42,461 bases of DNA from the NCBI GenBank assembly GCA_021782815.1, contig JAJXUO010000023.1, positions 1 through 42,461 on the forward strand, given 5' to 3'. The translations under genes and the position numbers were made by a program. Of the stretch, positions 31,559 to 40,300 are shown piece by piece. The DNA comes from Pseudomonadota bacterium (GTDB lineage: Bacteria; Pseudomonadota; Alphaproteobacteria; Rhodospirillales; Magnetospirillaceae). Under the pieces are notes generated by a model. It was not told the DNA's origin. It saw only the letters and a list, made by a program, of their open reading frames with translations, and did not search any database. Each line of letters starts with the position of its first letter. Within the stretch, counting starts at the first letter, position 1.

Positions 31559-33742
31559 ATGACTGCATCCTCCGCGCCCCTTGAGCGGGTATCCTTCGCC
31601 ATTGGCGGGATGACCTGCGCCGCCTGTTCGGCCCGTCTGGAAAAAGTGCTGCGCCGCCAGAGCGGCGTGGCCGAGGCCTCGGTCAATCTGGCCAGCGAAC
31701 GGGCCGAAATCGCCTTCGATCCCGCCGGCAACTCCATCGACGCCCTGATGGCGGCGGTGGCGGGGGCGGGCTTTTCCGCCACCGTGCCCGATCCGGAAGC
31801 CGATCCCGCCGAGGCCGAGGCCAAGCAGGCCCGGGAGGCCCGGCACGACCGTCTGCTGATTTTGGCGGCGGCCCTGCTGACCCTGCCGCTGGCGGCGCCC
31901 ATGCTGCTGGAACCGTTCGGCCTCAAGGCGAGCTTGCCGGGCTGGGGGCAGCTTGTGCTGGCCACGCCGGTGCAGTTCGTCATCGGCCGGCGGTTCCTCA
32001 GCGGGGCCTGGGCTTCGCTCAAGGGCGGGGCCGGCAATATGGACGTGCTGGTGGTGATGGGCACCCTGGCGGCCTATGGCCTGTCGGTGTGGCATCTTTT
32101 CGCCGGTCCGCCGCAGTTCTATTTCGAGGCCTCGGCGGTGGTCATCACCCTGGTGCTGCTGGGCAAAACCCTGGAAACCCGGGCGCGGCGCAGCGCCGCC
32201 GCCGCCATCCGCGCCCTGATGGCGCTCCGGCCCGAAACGGCGCGGGTGGAGCGCGACGGCGCCCTGGTGGAGGTGCCGGCCCATCGGGTGCGCCCCGGCG
32301 AGGTGGTGGTGATCCGCCCCGGCGAACGGGCGGCGGTGGACGGCCTGGTGCTGGAGGGGAACAGCGCCTTCGACGAAAGCCTGCTCACCGGCGAAAGCCT
32401 GCCGGTGGAGAAGGGGCCGGGCGATCAGGTGATCGGCGGCTCCATCAACGGCGCCGGTCTGCTGCGGGTGGAAACCCGCGCGGTGGGCGCCACCTCCACG
32501 CTCGGGCGGATCATTCATCTGGTGGAGAGCGCCCAGGCCAGCAAGGCGCCGGTACAGCGGCTGGTGGATCGCATTTCCGCCGTGTTCGTGCCGGTGGTGG
32601 CCGGGGTGGCGCTGCTGACCTTTCTGGCCTGGTGGCTGCTGGGCCATGATCCGGTGCAGGCCTTCAACGCCGCCGTTTCGGTGCTGGTGATCGCCTGCCC
32701 CTGCGCCCTGGGTCTGGCCACGCCCACCGCCATCATGGTGGGCACCGGCACCGCCGCCCGCCACGGCATTCTCATCAAGGACGCCCAGGCCCTGGAACAG
32801 GCGCACCGTGTCGGCGCTATGCTGCTGGATAAAACGGGAACCCTGACCGAGGGCCGCCCGGCGGTGGTGGCCCTGGCCGCCATCGACGGCGACGAGGCGG
32901 GAGTGCTGACCCTGGCGGCCTCGGCCCAGCTGGGCTCCGAGCATCCGCTGGGGCGGGCGGTGCTGGCGGCGGCCGAGGCGCGCGCCTTGCGCCTCACGCC
33001 CCCCTCCGCCTTCACCGGCCTGCCCGGTTTCGGACTGAGCGCCGACGTGGCGGGGCGGGCGCTGCTGTTGGGCAATGCCCGGCTGATGCGCGAGCGCGGC
33101 GTGGATATCGCCGCCCTGACGGCGGCGGCCGAGGGCTGGGAGGCGGACGGGCGCACGGTGATGTGGCTGGCGGCCGACGGCGTGCTGCGGGGAGCGCTGG
33201 CGGTGAGCGATCCCGTTCGCGCCACGGCCGCCGCCGCCGTGGCCGGGTTGCGCGCCATGGCGGTGCGCACGGTGATGGTGACCGGCGACAATGCCCGCGC
33301 CGCCGCCGCCGTGGGGCAGGCCCTGGGCATCGACGCGGTGCGGGCCGAGGTGCTGCCCCAGGACAAGGCGGCCGAGGTGGCGCGCCTCAAGGCCGAGGGG
33401 CTGGTGGTGGCCATGGTGGGCGATGGCGTCAACGACGCGCCGGCCCTGGCGGCGGCGGATATCGGCATCGCCATGGGCACCGGCACCGATGTGGCCATGC
33501 AAACCGCCGGCATCACCCTGATGCGCGGCGATCCGGCCCTGCTGCCCGCCGCCCTCTCTATTTCCAGGGCCACCTACAACAAGATCCGCCAGAACCTGTT
33601 CTGGGCCTTTTTCTACAATGTTGTCGCCCTGCCGCTGGCCGCCGGCGGTTTTCTAAGCCCCACCCTGGCCGGAGCGGCCATGGCCTTTTCCAGCGTTTCG
33701 GTGGTGTCCAACAGCCTGCTGCTGCGGCGTTGGCGGCGGTGA
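31559..33742 (+). CDS. copA: Copper-exporting P1B-type ATPase
   Basis: 727 residues. One N-terminal heavy-metal domain (about 8-70) with [14 protein letters not shown] is followed by eight membrane segments. The ion-binding CPC is in [15 protein letters not shown]. Phosphorylation site [19 protein letters not shown] (HP motif), TGDN and [28 protein letters not shown] are all intact. The C-terminal YN ([19 protein letters not shown]) and [18 protein letters not shown] segments match P1B-1 Cu(I) pumps. The protein moves Cu(I) out of the cytoplasm. It is followed by a deacetylase-like gene and copZ on the same strand. No Shine-Dalgarno sequence precedes the ATG. A CueR gene is not in the window. 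Confidence 0.95.
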   Translation: MTASSAPLERVSFAIGGMTCAACSARLEKVLRRQSGVAEASVNLASERAEIAFDPAGNSIDALMAAVAGAGFSATVPDPEADPAEAEAKQAREARHDRLLILAAALLTLPLAAPMLLEPFGLKASLPGWGQLVLATPVQFVIGRRFLSGAWASLKGGAGNMDVLVVMGTLAAYGLSVWHLFAGPPQFYFEASAVVITLVLLGKTLETRARRSAAAAIRALMALRPETARVERDGALVEVPAHRVRPGEVVVIRPGERAAVDGLVLEGNSAFDESLLTGESLPVEKGPGDQVIGGSINGAGLLRVETRAVGATSTLGRIIHLVESAQASKAPVQRLVDRISAVFVPVVAGVALLTFLAWWLLGHDPVQAFNAAVSVLVIACPCALGLATPTAIMVGTGTAARHGILIKDAQALEQAHRVGAMLLDKTGTLTEGRPAVVALAAIDGDEAGVLTLAASAQLGSEHPLGRAVLAAAEARALRLTPPSAFTGLPGFGLSADVAGRALLLGNARLMRERGVDIAALTAAAEGWEADGRTVMWLAADGVLRGALAVSDPVRATAAAAVAGLRAMAVRTVMVTGDNARAAAAVGQALGIDAVRAEVLPQDKAAEVARLKAEGLVVAMVGDGVNDAPALAAADIGIAMGTGTDVAMQTAGITLMRGDPALLPAALSISRATYNKIRQNLFWAFFYNVVALPLAAGGFLSPTLAGAAMAFSSVSVVSNSLLLRRWRR

Positions 33743-33812
33743 GGTCTTTTCCCGGTCGGACTCACGGGGTAGAGTGCCGTTCTTTTGCGAACAGGCGGGG
33801 AGAGCCAAGGTC

Positions 33813-34919
33813 GTGACGCGTTTGCTGGAGGGGTTGAAACGGGGCGGCTGGCTGGTTCTGGCCTGTGTGGCGGTCCTCCTGCTGGGCATGGGCCTGGGAC
33901 TGTGGACCCGCCATCACCAGCATCCGGCGCCGGTGCGGCCCACGGTGGCCGCCGCGCCGCCACCCGTTGCCGTTCCGCCATCGCCACCCGCGCCGATAAC
34001 AGCGCCCGCGCCGACAACGGCCCCGGCGCCGCCCGCGCCGACAAAACCCGAACCGGCGCCGTTGCCGCCCAATCCGCCGGCCACGGAAACCAGTCCGCAA
34101 ACGGTGATCGAGGAGAGCGCGCCAGCCGCCGCGCCGCCGGGGCCCGAGGCGGCGCCTCTGCCCGGACCGGCGCCCGCCGGCCGGCCGGCCTGGGAAAAAT
34201 ACGCCCTGGCGGCGCCGCCCAGCGAGGGCAAGCCGATGATCGCGGTGATCATCGATGATATGGGAGTGGACCATCGCCGTTCGGAACGCATTCTGAAACT
34301 GCCGGGGCCGCTCACCATCTCGTTCATGACCTATGCCGAAAAACTGCCGGAAATGACCGCCGAGGCCCGGCGTCAGGGCGATGAACTGATGATGCATGTG
34401 CCCATGCAGCCCATGGCGGCGGGGATCGATCCCGGCCCCAACGCCCTGCTGACCTCGCTGCCGCCCGAGGAGATCCGCCGCCGCCTGCAGTGGGATCTGG
34501 CGCGTTTTTCGGGTTATGTGGGCATCAACAACCACATGGGCAGCCGCTTTACCGCCGATGCGCCGGGCATGGCGCTGGTGATGGAGGCCTTGCGCCGCCG
34601 GGGGCTGCTGTTCATCGATTCGCTGACCACGCCGCATAGCGTCGGCCTGTCATTGGCGCGGCGTTACGGCGTGCCCGGCACCGGGCGCAACGTGTTCCTC
34701 GATAATGCCGGGGATCTGCAATCGGTGGATCTGCAACTGGCCCGCACCGAGGCGGTGGCGCGGCGCGCCGGGACGGCCATCGCCATCGGCCACCCGCGCG
34801 ACGGCACCATCGCCGCCTTGGCGGCCTGGCTGCCCACCTTGCGGCGCAAGGGATTTGTTCTGGTGCCCGTGACCGCCGTGGTGCGGGCGCGTTTGGCCGC
34901 CCATGGCGACCATTCCTGA
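33813..34919 (+). CDS. Divergent polysaccharide deacetylase family protein (YibQ-like)
   Basis: 368 residues. I chose the GTG start at 33813 (MTRLLEGLKRGGW) because it is the first start after a GGGGAGAG site. A membrane anchor lies at about 12-30, then a Pro/Ala/Thr-rich linker (about 35-125), then the domain (about 140-360). Family motifs are IAVIIDDMG, ELMMHVPMQPM, GINNHMGSRFT and AIGHPRDGT. The family adopts the polysaccharide deacetylase fold but is divergent, and its function is unsettled; some members act in envelope integrity. It sits between copA and copZ, 70 bp after copA and 15 bp before copZ. Confidence 0.88.
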   Translation: MTRLLEGLKRGGWLVLACVAVLLLGMGLGLWTRHHQHPAPVRPTVAAAPPPVAVPPSPPAPITAPAPTTAPAPPAPTKPEPAPLPPNPPATETSPQTVIEESAPAAAPPGPEAAPLPGPAPAGRPAWEKYALAAPPSEGKPMIAVIIDDMGVDHRRSERILKLPGPLTISFMTYAEKLPEMTAEARRQGDELMMHVPMQPMAAGIDPGPNALLTSLPPEEIRRRLQWDLARFSGYVGINNHMGSRFTADAPGMALVMEALRRRGLLFIDSLTTPHSVGLSLARRYGVPGTGRNVFLDNAGDLQSVDLQLARTEAVARRAGTAIAIGHPRDGTIAALAAWLPTLRRKGFVLVPVTAVVRARLAAHGDHS

Positions 34920-34934
34920 GGAAGGAGCCTGAAA

Positions 34935-35138
34935 ATGACCAAGACGATTTATAAAGTGGCCGGCATGACCTGCGGCGGCTGCGCCCGTTCGGTGGAACAG
35001 GCCATCAAGGCGGCGGCGCCTTCGGCCGAGGTGTCGGTGGATCTGGCGGCGGGTCAGGTCGGCGTCGACGGCGCCGATCAGGCCACCGTGGCCAAGGCCG
35101 TCGAGGCGGCGGGGTTCGATTTCAACGGCGCGGCCTGA
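34935..35138 (+). CDS. copZ: CopZ-like heavy-metal-binding protein
   Basis: 67 residues, a single HMA domain with ferredoxin-like fold. The metal-binding motif is GMTCGGC (Cys13/Cys16 by count), followed by the usual SVEQAIKAAAPSAEVSVDLAAGQVGV. It carries Cu(I) to CopA. The start has AAGGAGCC about 8 nt upstream. The stop lies in a perfect 14-bp palindrome (35132-35145, GGCCTGATCAGGCC), which may end the transcript. It is the last gene of the copper group. Confidence 0.85.
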   Translation: MTKTIYKVAGMTCGGCARSVEQAIKAAAPSAEVSVDLAAGQVGVDGADQATVAKAVEAAGFDFNGAA

Positions 35139-35171
35139 TCAGGCCCGCCGCATCCGCCGGGTAATTTTCGC

Positions 35172-35309
35172 TCAGGCCGCGCTGGACAGCGTGGCCTGAC
35201 GGCGGTGCAATTCTTGCGTGGCCAGGGCGAGGATGGTGCCGGGGCGGGCGTTCGAGACGATGTCCCGCAGGAAGTCCACCGGCAGATTGCGAATCCATTC
35301 GTTCAACAT
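35172..35309 (-). CDS. Small hypothetical ORF, 45 residues
   Basis: A short frame starting at 35309, MLNEWIRNLPVDFLRDIVSN, with a soluble amphipathic helix. The longer frame that extends upstream has Cys/Arg-rich, non-protein-like composition. A weak GAGTG precedes the ATG. I do not recognise it. It is convergent with copZ. Small but the composition is plausible for a protein. Confidence 0.4.
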   Translation of the reverse strand: MLNEWIRNLPVDFLRDIVSNARPGTILALATQELHRRQATLSSAA

Positions 35310-35649
35310 GTTACACTCATTGTGATGTTGCGCTGCACAAAATAGGATTTTTTCTGTCCTGAATGCAAGCGTATGCCAATGCGGCGCCTGCGCGCCTGAT
35401 ATGCGTTTCAAGTATGTGTCGGTCCGCCGTTGCCCGCAAAAACGGCATGGCGCTTTGCAAAATGCAATGCGCTTTGCGCCGTCGGCCCCGGCCGCGTCTT
35501 GATGGCCAAAGCCAACCTCCCATGAAATCAATCTCTTATCCGGATCTCTACAGATAGTGGGTCGGCTCATCTCTCTGGCATAGACTTTGCGTCTTTTCCC
35601 GGTGGGAGGTCCTCTCTGTTGCCGTGTCACATCAGCATGGAGGTTGGAT
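35310..35649. other. 340-bp non-coding region between small ORFs
   Basis: No gene is supported. It carries GCGCTTTGC twice around 35451-35475 with an enclosed TTGCAAAATGCAA inverted repeat, and a T-rich AT-biased patch near 35340-35355. It presumably contains the promoters for the 35172-35309 ORF and the 35650 ORF/pilZ pair. Confidence 0.35.
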
Positions 35650-35817
35650 ATGTCCGATACTTATGTCTGTTGGCGGGATAGCGCCCAGCTTGGCCCGTGG
35701 ACGGTCTTTCGGGTGGGGCCCGATGGCCGCCGCCACGAAATATTCTGCTGCGACCGTTACCTGGACGCGGCGAAGTTGGTGCGGGAACTGCGGATGCAGC
35801 GCGGGGATGTTTTGTAA
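35650..35817 (+). CDS. Small hypothetical protein, 55 residues
   Basis: The start ATG at 35650 follows AGGTTGG (35641-35647). The sequence opens MSDTYVCWRDSAQLGPWTVF and contains two strands and a final helix (AAKLVRELRMQRGD). No family is recognised. An upstream ATG at 35587 would add a Cys/Arg-rich leader without a Shine-Dalgarno site and is disfavoured. Its stop codon lies 32 bp before the pilZ start, so they likely share a transcript. Confidence 0.5.
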   Translation: MSDTYVCWRDSAQLGPWTVFRVGPDGRRHEIFCCDRYLDAAKLVRELRMQRGDVL

Positions 35818-35849
35818 TGCGAGCCGGCGCCGCCGCTCAGGAGAAAGCG

Positions 35850-36239
35850 ATGTCATTCGAACCCAGACCTACAGCCGCTCCCGCTCCGGTTCGCTCTCCC
35901 GAGGGAGATCGCCGTCGTTATAATCGGTTGCGGGAGACCGGCCTGATGGCCAATGTCGCCGGACGGCTGGTGGAGGTGCTGGATATTTCCCTGAGCGGCG
36001 TGCGCTTGCCGGGCGAGGTGGGGCTGACGGACGGCGCCATCGGCTTCACCCTGATCCCGCGCCATCTCCAGCATCTCGACGTCAACAACAGTCTGGCGGT
36101 GAGCGGCCGGGTGGTGCGCATCGACAAGCGCGACGGCAGCATCGGCATCGCCTTCGACCGCATGGGCTTCCATCTGGCCAAGATGATCATCGATACCTAT
36201 GCCCGCCGCACCGGCGTCGAGCCTTATCTGTTTCGCTGA
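35850..36239 (+). CDS. PilZ domain protein
   Basis: 129 residues. The start at 35850 (MSFEPRPT) has CAGGAGA 5 nt upstream; an upstream ATG at 35817 overlaps the preceding stop and is less likely. The PilZ c-di-GMP signature is RRRYNRLRE (RxxxR) followed about 20 residues later by DISLSGVRL (DxSxxG). A central beta-barrel follows, with VVRIDKRDGSIGIAFDRM. It is likely a single-domain c-di-GMP effector. The only other c-di-GMP protein in the window is the EAL protein at 8188-11124. Confidence 0.85.
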   Translation: MSFEPRPTAAPAPVRSPEGDRRRYNRLRETGLMANVAGRLVEVLDISLSGVRLPGEVGLTDGAIGFTLIPRHLQHLDVNNSLAVSGRVVRIDKRDGSIGIAFDRMGFHLAKMIIDTYARRTGVEPYLFR

Positions 36240-37268
36240 TTATTTGCCCCACATCTGGCGTTGAAACTCCCAACCGGCGGGGCGCAGACGGCCGTCGGGC
36301 TCGAACAGGGAAGCGGTGAGCCCGTTTTCCAGGCTGTACCAGATCACCAGCTTCATATCGGCGGCGAAGGCGGCGCGCAGCAGCGGCCGCACGTTTTCGG
36401 GATCGGCATCCCAGCGCCATTGGCCGATCTCGGTGCTGACCACCGGTTTCCCGGTAATGCGCTGAACAAAATCAACGGTTTGCGACAGAGCGCGAGCATC
36501 GTGGATGAACCAGTGAAAGTTCACCACGTCGAGGGCGGCGTGCCGGTAAAGGGCCAGCAGGCGGTCGGCTCCGGCCAGGGCGGCGGCGGCCACCCGGGGC
36601 GGCACCTCGGCGCGGCGGCGATAGACGCATAAGGGGGCGCCGGCCTGGGGATTGCCGCGCACATAAAAGGCGCGTTTGGCGAAATCGCAGGCCTGATCGG
36701 GCAGGCCGCGCCGCAACAGATCCAGCCAGGCGGCGGCGGCGATGGAGGTGCTGGTCAGCCCGCCATTGGTGCAATAGGCGCCGTGGGCATGGGCCTCGGC
36801 GCAGGCGGCATCCAACTCGGCGAGATAGCCGGAGAAATCGTCGCCCAGGCCGGTGAGGGCCAGGGGATCGTTCTCCTCGGCCTCCACCATCAGCACGGCG
36901 GGCCGCCAGGCCTCCAGCACCTGCGCCAGCCGGGCCCGGTAGGCGGCAAGGTCGGTGGGCACGGTGGCGGGACGGCGCGTGGGCTGATCCTCGCCGCCAT
37001 TGCGCACCACCAGCGCCAGCTTCAGGCCGGAACGGTGATAGGCGCCGCAATCGGGGCAGTCGCCGCTCCAACGGTCGAGATAGACGGCGGGCGGGCGGAA
37101 CCACGCCACCCCCAGCCCGCGCGCCCGCGCCAGGGTCATCTCCAGGCCGTCGCCCTGCTGCGGCCATAGCATCACCCCGAAAGGATTGTCGGCCCGCGCC
37201 GGAACGGCGGCCAGAATAAGCAGCGCGGCCAGCAGGAGAGATGTCCGGAAAAAGGCGGGAAACCTCAT
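36240..37268 (-). CDS. Secreted glycosidase-like TIM-barrel protein
   Basis: 342 residues. A signal peptide covers about 1-26 (MRFPAFFRTSLLLAALLILAAVPARA). The mature part looks like a barrel hydrolase: LARARGLGVAWFRPPAVYLDRW, then MVEAEENDP (possible acid/base Glu), and near the end VVSTEIGQWRW (possible nucleophile Glu), with WYSLEN close by. This arrangement recalls GH5/GH39-like enzymes, but I cannot place the family, so the activity is inference. A Cys pair (CPDCGAYH) near residue 73 could form a disulfide. Its stop abuts the pilZ stop with no spacer. Confidence 0.6.
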   Translation of the reverse strand: MRFPAFFRTSLLLAALLILAAVPARADNPFGVMLWPQQGDGLEMTLARARGLGVAWFRPPAVYLDRWSGDCPDCGAYHRSGLKLALVVRNGGEDQPTRRPATVPTDLAAYRARLAQVLEAWRPAVLMVEAEENDPLALTGLGDDFSGYLAELDAACAEAHAHGAYCTNGGLTSTSIAAAAWLDLLRRGLPDQACDFAKRAFYVRGNPQAGAPLCVYRRRAEVPPRVAAAALAGADRLLALYRHAALDVVNFHWFIHDARALSQTVDFVQRITGKPVVSTEIGQWRWDADPENVRPLLRAAFAADMKLVIWYSLENGLTASLFEPDGRLRPAGWEFQRQMWGK

Positions 37269-37351
37269 GTGTGCGGATTGTCCGTGAGAGATCGGGAATG
37301 GCAGAATGGCATAAAGGCGGCAGGATTGCTTTTGCTTAAAATGCCATACTT

Positions 37352-37384
37352 GATTCGCTTCCGAATCGATTCGGTTTCGGAATC
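37352..37384. repeat. Two adjacent hairpins rich in GANTC sites
   Basis: GATTCG-CTTC-CGAATC (37352-37367) is followed at once by GATTC-N7-GAATC (37368-37384). CCGAATCGATTCGG (37361-37374) is a further perfect palindrome. Four GANTC sequences lie in 33 bp; GANTC is the alphaproteobacterial CcrM methylation site. The element overlaps the stop of the TPR protein and precedes the start of the glycosidase-like gene by about 85 bp. Confidence 0.6.
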
Positions 37385-40300
37385 ACTTTAACTGCGTTTG
37401 CAGATTCTTCGCGTCGGCGAAGGCGCGCAGGGCCTGGGCCAGGGCGCTCAGGGGGCTTTTCCAGTCGCCGGCGCGGGGCTGGCGGAACAGGCGCAGCGTG
37501 GGATACCACGGCGTGCGCTCGCCATGGTCGCCCCAGCGCCAGTCGGAATAGTGCAGCAGCGGCACGAAGGTGGGCAGGCCGAGGGCGCCGGCCAGATGGG
37601 CGATGGCGGTGTCGCAGGTCACCAGGGCGTCGAGGCCGACCAGCAGGCGGGCGGTGGCGGCGAAATCGGTCAGGACCGGGCCGAGGTCGTGCACGAAGGC
37701 GGCGGCGCCGCTGTCGGCGAGATCGCGGGCGCGCGGGCCGGTTTGCAGGCTGTAAAGGCGCCAGCGCGGATCATCGAGGTGGGGCAGCAGGGCCTCGAGG
37801 GGGAAGGAACGGTCGCGCGGGGTGGGTTTGCCGGCCCATACCAGGCCCAGTTTCAGGCCGCCGTCGCCGGGCAGGGCGATGGGCTGGGGCCGGGGCAGGG
37901 TGGGCAGGGGGGCGGGCAGGGCGTCGGCGCCCAGGCCCAACAGGCCGGGCAGGCTGAGCAGCGGGGCGTAAAGAGCGCAGCCCTCGGGGACAGGGGCGCC
38001 GCGCGGCACCACCGCGTCCACCTCGGGCAGGGTGGCCAGCAGCGGGGCCAGGGCCGGCGGGCATTGCAGCACCAGGCGTCCGGCGCCGCGCCGTTTGGCC
38101 TCGGGCAGGAAACGGGCGAACATCAGCACATCGCCGTAGCCCTGCTCGTCCAGCAGGAACAGGCCGCGGCCCTCCAGGGGCGCGCCGTCCCAGCGCGGCA
38201 GGGGCACTTGCGGCGGCGGGCTGCGCCGCAACAGCCAGCGCGCCTCGTAGGCGGGAAACCCGCGTGCGAGATCGCCTTCGGCCAGCAGGGCCAGGGCATG
38301 GTCCCAGCGGCAGTCGCCGTTGTCGGGCTGGCGCTCCAGCACCGCCTCGAACAGGGCGCGGGCCAGGCTGGGATTGCCGGCGTCGCGGGCCACCAGGCCG
38401 GCATTGTACTGAAAGGTGGGATCCTGCGGCGCCAGACGGCGGGCCAGATCGATGGTGTGCGCCGCCTCGTCGAGGCGGCCCTGTTCGCGCAGAACATTGC
38501 CGAGGTTGGACAGGCAGCCGGCGTGGTGGGGCTGCAGGGCCAGGGCGCGGCGGTAGCAGGCCTCGGCCGCCTCCAGGCGGCCCAGGCCGCGCAGGGCCAC
38601 CCCCAGATTGTTGTAAAGGTCGGGATGCAGCAGCGACAGCCGCCCGGCCCGTTCGAACTGGCGCAGGGCTTCGGCGGTACGCCCCTGCGCCAGCAGGCGG
38701 CTGGCCTCCTGGCTGAGGGCGCGGGCCTGTTCGAAGCCCTCCAGCCAGGGATCCTCCGGCGGCGGCAGGGGCGGCGGCACGGTATAGGCGGGCAGGGGGG
38801 CGAGATCGGCGGCCAGCTCCAGCACATTGCCGGGCGGCATGTCCTCGGTGAAGGGCAGCAAGGGGCCGGCGGCGGTCTCGTCGGCGAAACGCCAGGCGGT
38901 GAAGCCCAATGCCGCCAGCCGGGCGCGCAGGCGGCGCAGCCGCTCCCGGCCGCCGGGGCGGTCGTAGTTTTGCCCTTTTTCCCAGATCACCGCCGAGACC
39001 CGGCCGCTGGCCAGCACCCCGGCCATACCCTCCACCACCTCGGGTTCCAGGCCCTCCACATCGATCTTCACCATCACCCGGCCGTCGGCCAGGGGCGGAC
39101 GGGCGGCCAGCAGGCTGTCGACGCTCTCCACGGCAACGGCGCCGTGCGGCAGGCGCACCAGGCTGTGCCCCATGCTGCTTTCCGGCCGCAAGGCGCCCCG
39201 GCCCGGCTGATCGGCCACGGCCACCGGGCACACCTCCACCTGATCGGCGCAGCCGTTTTCCGCCAGCCAGCGCGCTAAATGCGGCAGATTGGCCGCCAGC
39301 GGCTCGCAGGCCAGCACCCGCACCCGGCCCGGCCAGCGGCTGGCGGCCTGCAGGGACATCAGCCCCCAATGGGCGCCCACGTCGATGAATACGTCGTCGG
39401 GGCCGAGATGGGCGTCGATGAAGCAACGGGTGGCGGTTTCGTAGCCGGGGCCGCGTTCCTGACGCAGCAAATGCCGCAAGCCGGGATCGATCACGGCGCG
39501 GCGCGGCAGCGACAGGGTGAAGCGGGGGCGGCCTTCGGCGGTGGCGAAGCGGCTGGGCAGCGGCGACAGGGCTTGCGCCTCGGGATCGGGAGCGGCCTGG
39601 ATCCGCGCCGCCAGATCGGCGGCGAGACGGGCCACCACATCCTCCCAGGCGTCGGGCGTGGTTTGGCGATAGAGGCGCAAGGTGGGATACCACGGGCTGT
39701 CGTCGCGCCCCAGGATCCAGCGCCAGTCGGGGGCGAACGGCGTCAGCATCCACACCGGCCGTCCCAGGGCGCCGGCCAGATGCGCCACGGCGCTGTCCAC
39801 GGTGATCACCAGATCGAGTTGCGCCACCACGGCGGCGGTTTCGGCGAAATCCTTCAAGACCGGCGCCAGATCATGCACCAGCAGGCCATGCGCCTCGCGG
39901 GCGATATCGGCGGCATGGGGCCCCACCTGCAGGGAATAAAGCCCGATACCGTCCAGGCCCGCCAGCGGCAGCAGGGTGGCGAGGGGCAGCGAGCGTTTAT
40001 GGTCGTTGGCGTGTTTGGGGCTGCCGGCCCACACCAGGCCGACGCGCAGCCGTTCGCCGGGAATGCGCGGCAGGAGCGGGCCGGCGGACGGCGGCGTCAG
40101 ATAGGGAATGGATGGGGCCAGCAGATCCTCGCCCAGGCCGGTGATGCGGGGGATGGTGAGCAGCGGCACATGGTAATCGTAGGCGAGATCGCGCGGCAGG
40201 GCGGCCATCACCTCGGCCACGCCGTCGAGGCTTTGCAAAAGCCGCGTCAGCGGCTGCGGCACCGCCAGCAGCAGGCGGGCGCCCCGGCGGGCCAGCGGCG

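Noticed and set aside
31544-33502. 652-codon minus-strand frame opposite copA
   Set aside because: An antisense shadow; copA carries all P-type ATPase motifs.
35310-35630. Longer N-terminal extension of the small 45-residue ORF
   Set aside because: The extension is Cys/Arg-rich and has no start signal; the short form with a weak ribosome site is preferred.
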